DNA of 17,376 nt from contig UZAN01043467.1 in the NCBI GenBank assembly GCA_900618425.1, positions 7,784 through 25,159 on the forward strand, in the 5' to 3' direction. The first letter of the stretch is position 1. Each line of letters starts with the position of its first letter. Shown piece by piece: positions 10,701-17,376 of the stretch. The notes beneath the pieces are model-generated. The model saw only the letters and a list, made by a program, of their open reading frames with translations, did not search any database and had not been told where the DNA came from. The stretch comes from Echinostoma caproni (taxonomy: Eukaryota; Platyhelminthes; Trematoda; Plagiorchiida; Echinostomatidae). Made by a program: the position numbers and the translations under genes.

Positions 10701-11878
10701 CGGTGTTACTGTTGCCCGGCGAATGATAAACATTCTAAGTGATTATCATGGGATATTTGTTTTTTTTTCTGGGGTGTCTGTTAGGGCTACACTTTACCGG
10801 GCTCTTCCTGCCCTTGGCTTAAAATAAAAATAAATAACAGATTTCTAGTGCCATTATTCGCCATTTAAAAGTTGGACAATTTCCCATTTTTTCCCATTGA
10901 ATCAGTTCAACGCACATAAGTGCCTTACTTTGCACGTAATAGCTCCAATGAAAATTGGTATAGTTATTGCGGGTCTATCAAGCATTTGGGAATAATCAAT
11001 GGACGTATTATCTCGTAATGATCAGATTCAAAACCAAAGGCAAGAACTTAAGGGCATCATGTATTCTGTTTTAAATTTGGAGGCTGTAAACTTGTGAGTA
11101 TAGTTAATACGGGACTGCTTTTTGCATACGCGTGACTACGCGGTAGGAACACAAGAGAACAAGTTGGTAAAAGTGCAAACGAATCTGTTGGTACCTGATC
11201 GAAGACGAATTCATTTTGGGCTATGTGCGGCAAACAGTGGCACTCGTGTATTATTTACTCACTATCCTTGCAACCTTAGTTTATGTGAATTCCCTATTTT
11301 CTATGTGACGTGCATCTTCTCAATTCCTCTGTATCATTAATCCACTGAACTTTTCAATTTTCTCTTCGATCCTACTTTCAACCTTTCCTGTCTTTCTCCT
11401 TATGTTCATCCAAAGGGCAGTCAAAACCGGCGTACGGTAGTGCATGGTTAATGGTTGTGCAAACTGAACTGAACTGAACTCCGACTTTCCTTCGGCTTTT
11501 TTATCGAAATGGACAGCTTCAAGAGAATAACCAAGACCGCCACACGAAGGCACATGGTTGATGGTTGTAAAAGCTGAAGCTGAAACTCATTTTGGATTTC
11601 TTGCACGCACTGTTTATTTGCACCGGAGGCCTGCACAGCCCATGCTTAGTTGTTTGCTGATTACATGGAAATCGAGATCATTTTTGTATTTATTAGTTTT
11701 CATAATCACTCCCACCTCATGATTCGATGTATTCAGTTTGTTTGGCTGTATTAAACGAAAAAAACCCACTAAATTTCTTTTATTTAACCATACACTTTTC
11801 CCACAGGGACAAAATGAAACCGTTACGAAGGATGCAGCACAACAAGGCGAACCGACCTCATCAACCAATGCACAATGA
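4025..11878 (+). CDS. PLIN: Perilipin-family lipid-droplet protein, 3' part (spliced, 5 exons)
   Basis: Perilipins coat cytosolic lipid droplets and control lipase access. Five exons join in consistent phase to give about 287 C-terminal residues and a TGA. Residues 1-56 include LDRFESVCPTLKDAS and ADYCLPEDA, matching the family's region after PAT, where mammalian PLIN2/PLIN3 have an acidic segment ending in an LP motif. Residues 57-162 (RVERLSRIRKRAGNQAL...) match the RLGSLS/RAYQQAL helix region. Residues 163-264 match the C-terminal four-helix bundle, with VELVEGLP in place of mammalian SNIQGLP. Residues 265-287 are a polar tail. Most exons have good splice sites (GAG|GTGAGT, GAA|GTAAGT, CCCACAG). 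The N-terminal PAT exons are not in the window; the first exon needs one base from an upstream exon. The PLIN type number is undetermined. Identification is by remembered family resemblance, not a search. Confidence 0.78.
4195..4981 (+). other. Perilipin intron (787 nt)
   Basis: Intron between the GTAGGT donor and the TTTTATTCATCACAG acceptor. I see no RNA gene or recognisable repeat in it; its short ORFs have no family resemblance. Confidence 0.7.
4982..5299 (+). CDS. PLIN: Perilipin exon B
   Basis: Acceptor TTCATCACAG ends at 4981; donor GAG|GTGAGT is near consensus. The exon has 106 whole codons and phase 0 at both ends, and encodes TAITAGGDVSRVERLSRI, then amphipathic Ala/Ser/Thr-rich helices, ending ERLNNQLKE. 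It corresponds to the helical region after the LP motif in perilipins. Read-through into the intron would end after about 11 residues at 5332. Confidence 0.85.
5867..6030 (+). CDS. PLIN: Perilipin exon C (start uncertain)
   Basis: Encodes YMMRAIRYESLTAAVETF, VELVEGLP and MKLCINASAEYFEK. This is the part of the C-terminal helical bundle around the mammalian IQGLP motif. The start is inferred from the pyrimidine-rich TTGTTTTGTGTTACCAAATGCCAAG, which gives phase 0 to match exon B. An alternative phase-0 acceptor ends at 5794 (CAGCAGCAG) and would add 24 residues. The in-frame stop at 5744-5746 bounds the exon upstream. The end is set by AAAAT|GTAATA, a weak donor. If it is unspliced, the frame stops at once (ATG TAA). 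Confidence 0.65.
6053..6058 (+). promoter_or_regulatory. Candidate intronic polyadenylation signal (AATAAA)
   Basis: AATAAA lies 19 nt after the TAA (6032-6034) that closes exon C when its donor is not used. This spacing could produce a short transcript ending inside the intron. The site may be a chance match in AT-rich sequence. Confidence 0.4.
6059..6314. other. Intron sequence, nothing recognised
   Basis: AT-rich intron sequence after exon C. No coding or repeat signature seen. Confidence 0.5.
6315..6510 (+). repeat. Unnamed dispersed repeat, copy D
   Basis: Shares with the reverse complements of 3710-3895 and 11225-11480 an ordered series of words: ACCATCAACTACGCAC, then CTTTCGTG and TTTCGGTTGCTG..TTTGG, then a purine-rich GATGAAGA..GAGAAAATGGAGAA block, then GCACTACTATTTACGAC near its end. 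It sits in the perilipin intron, in the opposite orientation to the other copies. The family is not identified. Confidence 0.6.
6841..6982 (+). CDS. PLIN: Perilipin exon D
   Basis: One base completing a codon plus 47 codons, ending at the strong donor GAA|GTAAGT. It encodes WIDLKNLIDGVDKVRVYLDE and a polar segment (EQEMQPITHPSSESNTNPE), equivalent to the last helix of the mammalian bundle and the start of the C-tail. The acceptor GGTACACTTAG (ending 6840) joins exon C in frame. A second acceptor 14 nt upstream (TTATTCGTCCAG, ending 6826) is in phase with exon B instead and would add SGTLS. Confidence 0.8.
6983..7334. other. Start of the long last intron
   Basis: Begins with GTAAGT. AT-rich, with a short CAA/TAA-rich stretch at about 7167-7187. 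Nothing else recognised. Confidence 0.5.
7335..7607 (+). repeat. tRNA-derived SINE, near full length (copy 3)
   Basis: The head is tRNA-like: A box TAGCGCAGTGG at 7343-7353 and B box GGTTCGAGCCT at 7396-7406, spaced as in an internal pol III promoter. The body contains GGGGCCTTATGTGGTTCGCC, and the tail TCGTGACTATGGGGTTT, ending TGTGTAATAAAAAAG. It is the best-preserved of three copies in the window and lies in the last perilipin intron in the sense orientation. No convincing target-site duplication was seen. The mobilising LINE is unknown. Confidence 0.9.
7709..7779. repeat. (GT)n microsatellite
   Basis: About 35 GT units with one ambiguous base (N at 7775), in the last perilipin intron 100 bp after the SINE. 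Long alternating purine-pyrimidine runs like this can adopt Z-DNA and are length-polymorphic. The N suggests assembly or read uncertainty in length. Confidence 0.97.
7780..8479. other. Intron sequence, nothing recognised
   Basis: Short ORFs on both strands show no family motif. The minus-strand 88-codon ORF at 8201-8467 could be eroded repeat, but I cannot assign it. Confidence 0.45.
8480..8775 (-). repeat. Possible unclassified interspersed repeat
   Basis: A GC-richer block than the surrounding intron (CCTCCAGTGGATGGTGG, CACCACCCGGTTGCCTTGCGGG) with abrupt edges. Only one copy is present in the window, and it resembles no protein I recognise. Confidence 0.3.
8776..9785. other. Intron sequence, nothing recognised
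   Basis: AT-rich non-coding sequence with no RNA gene, repeat or coding motif that I can support. Confidence 0.5.
9786..10035 (-). repeat. Possible unclassified interspersed repeat
   Basis: A GC-rich island in an AT-rich intron, with a 68-codon minus-strand ORF, paired GGATCC sites 11 bp apart, and CCGAACC / GGTTC-like words at its left part. It looks like an insertion because its composition changes sharply, but only one copy is present here and no motif defines a class. Confidence 0.35.
10036..10500 (+). other. Unassigned GC-richer region with overlapping ORFs
   Basis: Two overlapping + strand ORFs (10064-10300 and 10183-10497, the latter 104 codons) in different frames. The longer one contains LLQLAAILPDICLSGAV, which I do not recognise. 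It could be eroded repeat or a chance ORF. It has no clear splice sites and the perilipin frame does not need it. Confidence 0.3.
10501..11120. other. Intron sequence; possible retroelement tail near 10765-10845
   Basis: Mostly featureless. At 10766-10840 a run of T, then a GGGCTACAC..CGGGCTCTTCCTGCCC block ending in AAAATAAAAATAAATAA, looks like the 3' end of a retroposed element. I cannot name the family. Confidence 0.3.
11225..11480 (-). repeat. Unnamed dispersed repeat, copy B
   Basis: Contains the 19-mer GTGCATGGTTAATGGTTGT at 11440-11458 followed by AAACTGAACTGAACTGAACT (11461-11480), plus GCAAACAGTGGCAC and TGTGAATTCCCTAT in the same order as copy A. In minus orientation it starts with TTCAG units and continues ACCATGCAC. 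Confidence 0.75.
11481..11590 (-). repeat. Unnamed dispersed repeat, copy C (partial)
   Basis: Directly abuts copy B, in the same orientation. ACATGGTTGATGGTTGTAAAAGCTGAAGCTGAAAC at 11552-11586 is a diverged version of the A/B core, preceded by CCGCCACACGAAGG as in copy A (GGGCACACGAAAG). Confidence 0.65.
11807..11878 (+). CDS. PLIN: Perilipin terminal coding exon E
   Basis: Acceptor CTTTTCCCACAG ends at 11806. Twenty-three codons (GQNETVTKDAAQQGEPTSST..) then TGA at 11876-11878. The phase matches exon D exactly, and the polar, disordered composition continues the tail begun in exon D. The nearest perfect downstream AATAAA is at 12413-12418, which would imply a 3'UTR of about 540 nt; weaker variants lie closer. 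Confidence 0.7.
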   Translation, partial: GQNETVTKDAAQQGEPTSSTNAQ

Positions 11879-12340
11879 AGTGTCTGATACAATAATCCTT
11901 CTCTTGACACGCACATTTGCCTCCATTCATATTATCTTCCATACTTTGATTATCTTTCTCATCTGATTTTGTCGATCTGATTTTCTCAGCCTCTGTTTTC
12001 TACATTCATAAAAACAGGCGTTCATCCAGGATTCTGTTTCCTCTTTCTTGTTGTCTATCTCCGACCTGGGATCAACCCATCTGGGGGAAAGGGTTGCAAA
12101 GAGTGTGGGCTGTTGCGCATGTTACAATTATTATGACAATTATACCACATTTTGCCGGGTTGCACACATTCTTTATAGCGCAATGTATTTTTTTTGCTTA
12201 GAAAATCTCACATCAATTGTGTTTATTTTGCAGTGTTCAAGTCAGTATTGTGTTCACCGAAACATTTCACCATCAAATGCAATGTCAAACGAGAGCGCAA
12301 ATTATGATCAAAGGCAAGGCACATAGGATCATCAAGGAAT
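11879..12340 (+). other. Probable perilipin 3'UTR and flank
   Basis: AT-rich sequence after the stop codon, with pyrimidine-rich stretches. No coding motif. The exact 3' end cannot be set from sequence alone. Confidence 0.4.
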
Positions 12341-12345
12341 ATTTT

Positions 12346-12720
12346 CTAGTCAGCTGAATACTCTCGTAAACTAGGCGTTTTTCCGAGGCGTACCGCGCCA
12401 AACACCTCGCTTAATAAAGAATGACAGACTGATGGTAAGCAATTTTGCGAACATGTAGACGTTTGGGCTTGTCCCACGTAGCGGGCAGTCGACTGTTTTC
12501 TATGCCATTTCCTCCGGTCTCCTGAGAGTTCTCCATTGAGGAAACGGAAATCTATCAGGACTAATGTAAACGAATTCCAGTGGACAACGGTATCGTAGAA
12601 CCGGTTGACACAATCGGTCATTTGATCCCAGTGAATCGATGTATCTCAATCGTAGAACTGATCAAAGTCGGTTTTGGCAATCATTTCTCCACGAGCAAAC
12701 CAAGATTCTCGGGGACGCAT
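12346..12720 (-). pseudogene. Possible LINE linker fragment (between endonuclease and RT)
   Basis: The minus strand reads WDQMTDCVNRFYDTVVHWNS, then basic residues DRRKWHRKQSTARYVG, after an upstream piece KTDFDQFYD ending in a stop. The pattern of an aromatic segment followed by a K/R-rich stretch resembles the region between endonuclease and RT in CR1/Jockey-type LINEs. The similarity is weak, no catalytic motif is present, and another origin is possible. Confidence 0.35.
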
Positions 12721-13478
12721 TTTCTGTGGGTTACCTTGCAACGTTAAATGGATATGTGCATCCAGTTGAGAACGCAGTGATCCGAGTCCGTTAACGGTGT
12801 CTTTTTGTGAATTGTGAATAGCCTCTTGTTGCTGAAAAATCCACGGTTCAATGGACTACTATTCCTAATCGGAAACGAATCAGCACAAGTCACATCGCTT
12901 CCGCCTGTCATGGTCCGAGGGAGTAATAAATAACTGCCTAAGCCGGTTGACTAGTTGGCCTTGGTTATGCTTCTTACAAAAATGGAGGCAAGGATAGTAN
13001 CGCAAGCATTTGAATGTAATCAACAAAGGTCTATATGGAAGGTCGGATTACACAACACGCAAATCACATTGGTTTCTAGTAAACCATGCAGTCAGTTACT
13101 CGATGCGCTTAAAAGGTTTAGATCTGATACATTAACGGCAAATCTACCCATCAACTGAATTGCACAGACGTACCACCGTATAACTGATCAACAAATGGGT
13201 CGTATACGTGGCATGACTCGTTGAAGAAGGCGGCTCTGGAGGTTGGTGGACTCGTCCTCGATCATTATTGCTTTGCTGAGGATTGTTCGTCGAATTCCTG
13301 CTTGGTGGCCATACGCAAAAGATCACCGACAATTTTGATCACTGGGAATTTGCGTTGCTCAAAATGCAATGTTTACAGCAACTACCGGACAATATCAGTG
13401 CAGATTGTTTTTCAGTGTTGATTATTCTGAAAACGGCTGATTTTTTTAGTTTGAAGAGAGTGCATAACAAAGCTAGGT
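12721..13478. other. Unassigned intergenic sequence
   Basis: Short ORFs only, none with a recognised motif. One ambiguous base at 13000. Confidence 0.45.
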
Positions 13479-13505
13479 TTATTTATTTTTATTTATTTAT
13501 TTATT
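13479..13505 (-). repeat. (TTTA)n tract, probable 3' tail of the Penelope-like element
   Basis: TTTATTTATTTTTATTTATTTATTTATT lies 120 nt downstream of the element's stop codon; on the minus strand it reads AATAAA units at the expected 3' end. Confidence 0.75.
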
Positions 13506-14958
13506 CCAAGACAGATTTCGCTGCATCTCAAATGATACAATACGGCAGAAAACTGCAGTTTATATCCTTGAACAGTACACCAGGTTACACAAGAATACGA
13601 CGGACAAATCACCACAGACCACTATCAAGACAGTGACAGTGTGACTGGCGCTTCTTTTTGCACACAGACCAGGTTCCCATTCCCTGATTACAACCGACTC
13701 CGCAAACCTAGGCGGCCGGAGGTTGATATTGGCATAAATGATCTTAAATCGGCCTGTCGGGTTCGGACCGTGATTTGTCATCAACAAATGTCGAGCGATG
13801 GATGGTGCAGGCTGTTGGTGTGTTCGGTGTCCTTTGGTAAGGGTGGGGGTTGGTACTGGTGTACTGTTATTGAGTGTGTTAGCGGTGATTGATGCTTGTG
13901 TGTGGGTTCGAGGGGTCGAATTGGAGACCTTTGATCATGTGATTCGGTCAATCGGCGTCAAACCCAGCATGGAATGTGCTGGATCCGTGCATGCAACTGC
14001 CTGTCTGTTCTGCCAATGCATCCACATTCAAACTGGTAATTGACGTGTAATTTGGCGAACAGTGGTAGGGTTTGCTTTGTGGGTGGANATTATAAGTGCG
14101 TTTTACCACATTTTTCAGTCGGTCGTGGAAAATCAGGCTGATATCGTCGCCTTTGAAAGGAAGGCAAATGTAGACCTTGCGGACTTCGTATACTGCTGGT
14201 TCTTGTTCCGGTGTCCGATTGAACTGCCTAATAAAACTGCCAGGGTAGCCGTTCATGACAAGCATTGATTGGAGTTGGTCTAGCTCCGCTATCCGTGGTG
14301 CAAATATGGCGGGCTCNNTTACTACGCCGCGCCTGTAGTTGAGTGGTATGAAACTACGAAAGTATAGGCATACGGTCCTGAGAATCTTTCCGTCTTGTCT
14401 CCTTGTCATTTGAATTCCTAAAAATGTGAGGCGATCGTTTTGTTCTTCTTCCAGTGAGAAATGAATGTTCATACCTCGAAGCGAGGAAGCTACCTTTTGT
14501 CGGTTTTGTCCTATGATGAGTATATGATCAACGTATCTTCTAAACAATGTAAACTGGTCTAGGATATGTGCCACCTCACCTTCCAACTTCTTGATGAATA
14601 AGTCCGCGAGGGTAGGCCCCAATGGGCTTCCCATCGCCACACCGTCTATTTCTCGATAAGCCTTGCCTTGGAAACTGAAACTGATGTCTGATATGCATAA
14701 GAGCAGGAGACGTCCCAGCTCCTATAACGGTTGGCCACCAATCAGGTCATGCTGCTCGATATACTATAAGGTGTATTCGATTTTCTCACGCAGTGGCACG
14801 TTAGTAAATAATGATTCAAATGTCCAAAAGAAGCCAAAAATTTATCTTTGATGTTCAATTCGCGTATTAATTCCACTAGTTCGAGACCGTCCTTAGACAT
14901 ACGATCCCAACTGGTTCCAACAACTGTGCCAACCGTTTTGCCAGCTTGTGTTGTGGAG
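13479..14958 (-). mobile_element. Penelope-like element, 5'-truncated, inactive
   Basis: Read right to left: RT start SPQHKLAKRLAQLLEPV (about 14905-14958), DKFLASF, then after a frameshift SLFTNVPLRE, EQHDL, GVAMGSPLGPTLADLF (about 14595-14650), catalytic RRYVDHILII (about 14520-14540, normally YVDD), FLGIQMTRR, FKGDDIS, then a GIY-YIG-type region CGCIGRTDRQLHARI (about 13985-14025), PSIARHL (about 13785-13805), RFKIIYA, RFAESVVIREWEP and APVTLSLS with a stop at 13625-13627. The 3' flank ends in AATAAATAAATAAA-type units. RT plus a C-terminal GIY-YIG endonuclease defines EN+ Penelope-like elements. At least two frameshifts, internal stops, the lost second catalytic Asp and missing N-terminus make it dead. 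Ns at 14088 and 14317-14318. Confidence 0.9.
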
Positions 14959-15499
14959 AATCGATCATCGGTAATATACGTATTGAATGATTTTTAAATT
15001 GTTGAAAGAAGCAGATGAATTTTCATGGTATTTTCTAAGAAGTACTGAATGGTTTAAGCACTGGTTAAACAGAACATTTGCCGAAAAGCGGAACAGACGA
15101 GCTGTTACAATTGACTGTATCCATGAATCATTCGCTCGCGTGATCACTTTCCAGGACAAATTGGGTTTGGTGTGACACGTACGTTACACGTACGTTACAC
15201 GTGTTATTTCGGTGGTTATGGTTTGACCTACACCACCTGACCATTGAGCTTCGGTGGTTGTATTGATGTGAACGACTGCGTCAGTTTCATTCACACTATG
15301 TATGGTCAAACAATAACCAACAGCCGAGTCAGAACCTGATCTGTTGAGTGTTAACATGAGCGAGTGTGGTGTATATGGAGAACGATGTACCGTTCGGTGA
15401 GAAAGGCTCAGCGTAGTTGCTTCTTTGTCGATCAAAATATTTGTATTTTCTCGTTTGAAATTTATTTATGTTGTATTATGAAGTATAGCAATTTTCCAG
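14959..15499. other. Unassigned sequence with a short tandem repeat
   Basis: A clean 62-codon + strand ORF (14987-15175, EADEFSWYFLRSTEWFKHW..) has no recognised relatives. At 15177-15202 the 11-mer ACGTACGTTAC occurs twice in tandem, followed by ACGTG. The segment 15205-15435 is GC-richer and may be an eroded repeat. Confidence 0.4.
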
Positions 15500-15920
15500 C
15501 CTTTTCGTTTCATCCATCAATCAAATGTCCATATTTATCCCCAGTTGTGTTGATTCCATTTATCCAAACACTCAACCTTCGCTTGATCCCATCACCTCTA
15601 ATGAGATGTATAAATACGTGTTCCTTCAAGGTGTCGACCGCACCTGGCCCAGACAACTTAAGTCCTACCCTTATCAAACACGGTGCTCTGTCACTGTCTC
15701 AGACTTGCACACAGCCAATCTTTCACTTGAACTCCGAACTATTCCGGACTGCTGGTGCCCAGTAAGAATTACTCCCATCCGCAAAGGAACGTCGAAGGTC
15801 CCAATAGCGAAGCGTTTCAGACCAATTACTGTCATACAGAAACTCCTTGGTACCCTATCTTCCCGGATACTGACCGACAACGAAAGTGTTCGTTCTGAGC
15901 ATTCTAATGCATTTAGTAAC
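15500..15920 (+). pseudogene. CR1/Jockey-like LINE RT fragment
   Basis: A frameshifted piece of a non-LTR RT. STAPGPDNLSPTLIKHGALS (about 15631-15690) is the GPD motif that begins the RT finger region. In the next frame, LELRTIPDCW and VRITPIRKGTSKVPIAKRFR with PITVIQKLLGTLSSRIL (to about 15870) match the W-K-ITPI-KG-NYRPI-KLLE-IL series of CR1-type RTs. The frame changes near 15725. Both ends are cut, and the palm with its catalytic YADD is absent. Confidence 0.8.
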
Positions 15921-16704
15921 TAACTCATTATTTTTGTATGTTTTGCAGCCCACCTTTTCTTTGCTACGGTGGTCTATTTTTTGACCGAAAGCTTTTATAT
16001 AACTGGCTAAAGCTTGAATACAAACAGAAGATGAATCAATGAAAACAATTGTCCGCCTCTGAATGTGTTCTCAGATCAGTATGTGCCGTTATTTGGAAAC
16101 ACCAGATGCCCCTGCGCCTCACAACTCCAAAAATTCCCAGAATTCTCTCTTTCATTAGCAGTCTCTGTTCACATTTAGTTTCGTAGTAGTCAGCGTTTCG
16201 GAATTTGGCTTCACGTTGATATCTATCTTCTTGAGATACTTGGGTTTTCATAATCATGACATCTATCGATAAATTTCAGTTAGTCTGTCACAACAAGGTA
16301 CACCACTACCGTCTCAAATCAGATTGCCAGACTAAATAAGTTGTTCGATGTATTTGTTCTTCCCACCCAGTAAAATCACATGTTTATATTACCACAGACA
16401 GTTGTTCACGTGGCCAGTCCTGTGTCTATCACGTTTGAAATTGAACTGGGTCGTTACAAGTTAGATCAGGCGCCTGCGAACGTGGTTTACACAGTGTGAT
16501 TTAGCAAAGCCATTTTGGCACATGACACTTCAAGGGTAACATTTCAAATGTACTTGACCGGATGTAGAATAGGCTATAGAGGAGAAATCATGTTAGCCAT
16601 TTGGAGATTTTATCTACCCTTCAAACACCTACATTGAACAACTGGTAACCTGAGTAGTAATGATCAGGAAAGGGGTGAGTTTTGGATATTTGAAGGTTTT
16701 ATGG
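15921..16704. other. Unassigned intergenic sequence
   Basis: AT-rich; no coding, RNA or repeat motif that I can support. Confidence 0.5.

Positions 16705-16736
<32 letters not shown>
16705..16736. repeat. (ATT)n microsatellite
   Basis: About ten perfect ATT units. Confidence 0.95.
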
Positions 16737-17184
16737 CTTGTATGCATTAGGCTTCCTAATATCGCATTGTATTATTCGGTATGGTTTGGTTTGACATTTG
16801 GTAAAAATGTTTATACTTTTGGTGTTTTTCTAAAATTGTGATCAACTTGTACAATGAATTGAGTGATGATCACTCGACCCCGTGCCGTTTTAAAAAGAAC
16901 AAACACTGTATGGAAATATTCCGATCAAAATTTAACATTCGTTCCATTCTCCCTGTGCGTTAGGCACTCACGGTTTAGCCGGGGATGTGAAGTGTGTTTG
17001 GGTAAATCACGATAAACCAGGTTTGAAAGCCATAGAAACAAACAGTCATTCAGTTTAGATGGTCAAAGATTTATTATGGGAATAACTTACAAGCTCATGC
17101 TTTTCCTGTCCCATAGGTTCGTGTGGTGGTTAAAAACAGTGATGCATACAATTCGTAGTGTGAAATATCACGTGATGTGTGCTT
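16737..17184. other. Unassigned; right part may be the 3'UTR of the adjoining minus-strand LINE
   Basis: No coding motif. Because a LINE C-terminus ends at about 17203 on the minus strand, sequence immediately to its left would be that element's 3'UTR, but its boundary cannot be placed. Confidence 0.35.
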
Positions 17185-17376
17185 CTTCCACTGCTGCACG
17201 CAGCTTCACTTATGTTGGAATTTAAGCTGTGCTAATGCTCCGTCGAGTCTCAGTTTGAAAGATTCAATACTTGGAGCACAGACGACGTAGGATGGGAAAG
17301 AGTTCCAGATCGAACACACTGACTGAGAATGACTGACGCCGGCATTTTGAGACCACTAGTTTGAATGGAGTTCCTC
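17185..17376 (-). pseudogene. CR1-like LINE, C-terminal end, runs off window
   Basis: The minus strand reads FKLVVSKCRRQSFSVSVFDL, then after a 2-nt loss near 17309 WNSFPSYVVCAPSIESFKLR and LDGALAQLKFQHK with a stop at about 17203. The WNSLP..VV.APS..SFK.RLD pattern is the common C-terminal signature of CR1/Jockey-group non-LTR polyproteins. The rest of the ORF would lie beyond the right edge. Confidence 0.8.

Noticed and set aside
11727..11966. 79-codon + strand ORF crossing the last perilipin exon
   Set aside because: It is in a different frame from the one that continues exon D in phase; the perilipin frame with its CCCACAG acceptor is the better explanation.
13641..14043. Overlapping + strand ORFs of about 80 codons
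   Set aside because: Antisense to the GIY-YIG part of the Penelope-like element.
1..17376. CRISPR array, bacterial operon or prophage-like system
   Set aside because: No regularly spaced direct repeats, no closely packed ORFs with ribosome sites; introns, SINEs and LINEs show a metazoan genome.

Overview
This is eukaryotic (metazoan) genomic DNA. It has split genes with GT..AG introns, decayed non-LTR and Penelope-like retroelements, a tRNA-derived SINE with pol III boxes, and microsatellites. The repeat mix (RTE, CR1-like and Penelope-like fragments plus a tRNA SINE) and the intron-exon style suggest a flatworm, most likely a digenean trematode. That placement is an inference from general resemblance and was not checked against any database.

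Only one host gene can be supported. It lies on the + strand between about 4025 and 11878 and is the 3' part of a perilipin-family gene (lipid-droplet coat protein). Five coding exons splice in frame: 4025-4194, 4982-5299, about 5867-6030, 6841-6982 and 11807-11878. Together they give about 287 C-terminal residues and a stop. The 5' exons carrying the N-terminal PAT region are not seen and probably lie upstream of the window. The last intron is 4.8 kb and isolates a 23-codon tail. Exon 3 ends at a donor whose first bases also form a stop codon, and an AATAAA follows 20 nt later, which suggests a possible alternative short isoform.

Left flank (1-3260): an AT microsatellite, a 3' SINE tail, and a heavily decayed RTE-clade LINE on the minus strand (about 470-2600). 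The LINE's RT core is interrupted by a second, opposite-strand SINE copy. Probable further repeat sequence runs to about 3260.

Gene body (3260-11880): the introns hold a full-length SINE (7335-7607), a long TG microsatellite, and four copies of an unnamed dispersed repeat of about 100-200 bp (three minus, one plus). At least two more stretches look like unclassified interspersed repeats.

Right flank (11880-17376): a possible LINE fragment, a 5'-truncated Penelope-like element on the minus strand with RT, GIY-YIG region and a TAAA-type tail (13479-14958), a + strand CR1-like RT fragment (about 15500-15900), an ATT microsatellite, and the C-terminal end of a minus-strand CR1-like LINE running off the right edge. 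All transposon ORFs seen are broken. I see no rRNA, functional tRNA, CRISPR array or bacterial-type operon.
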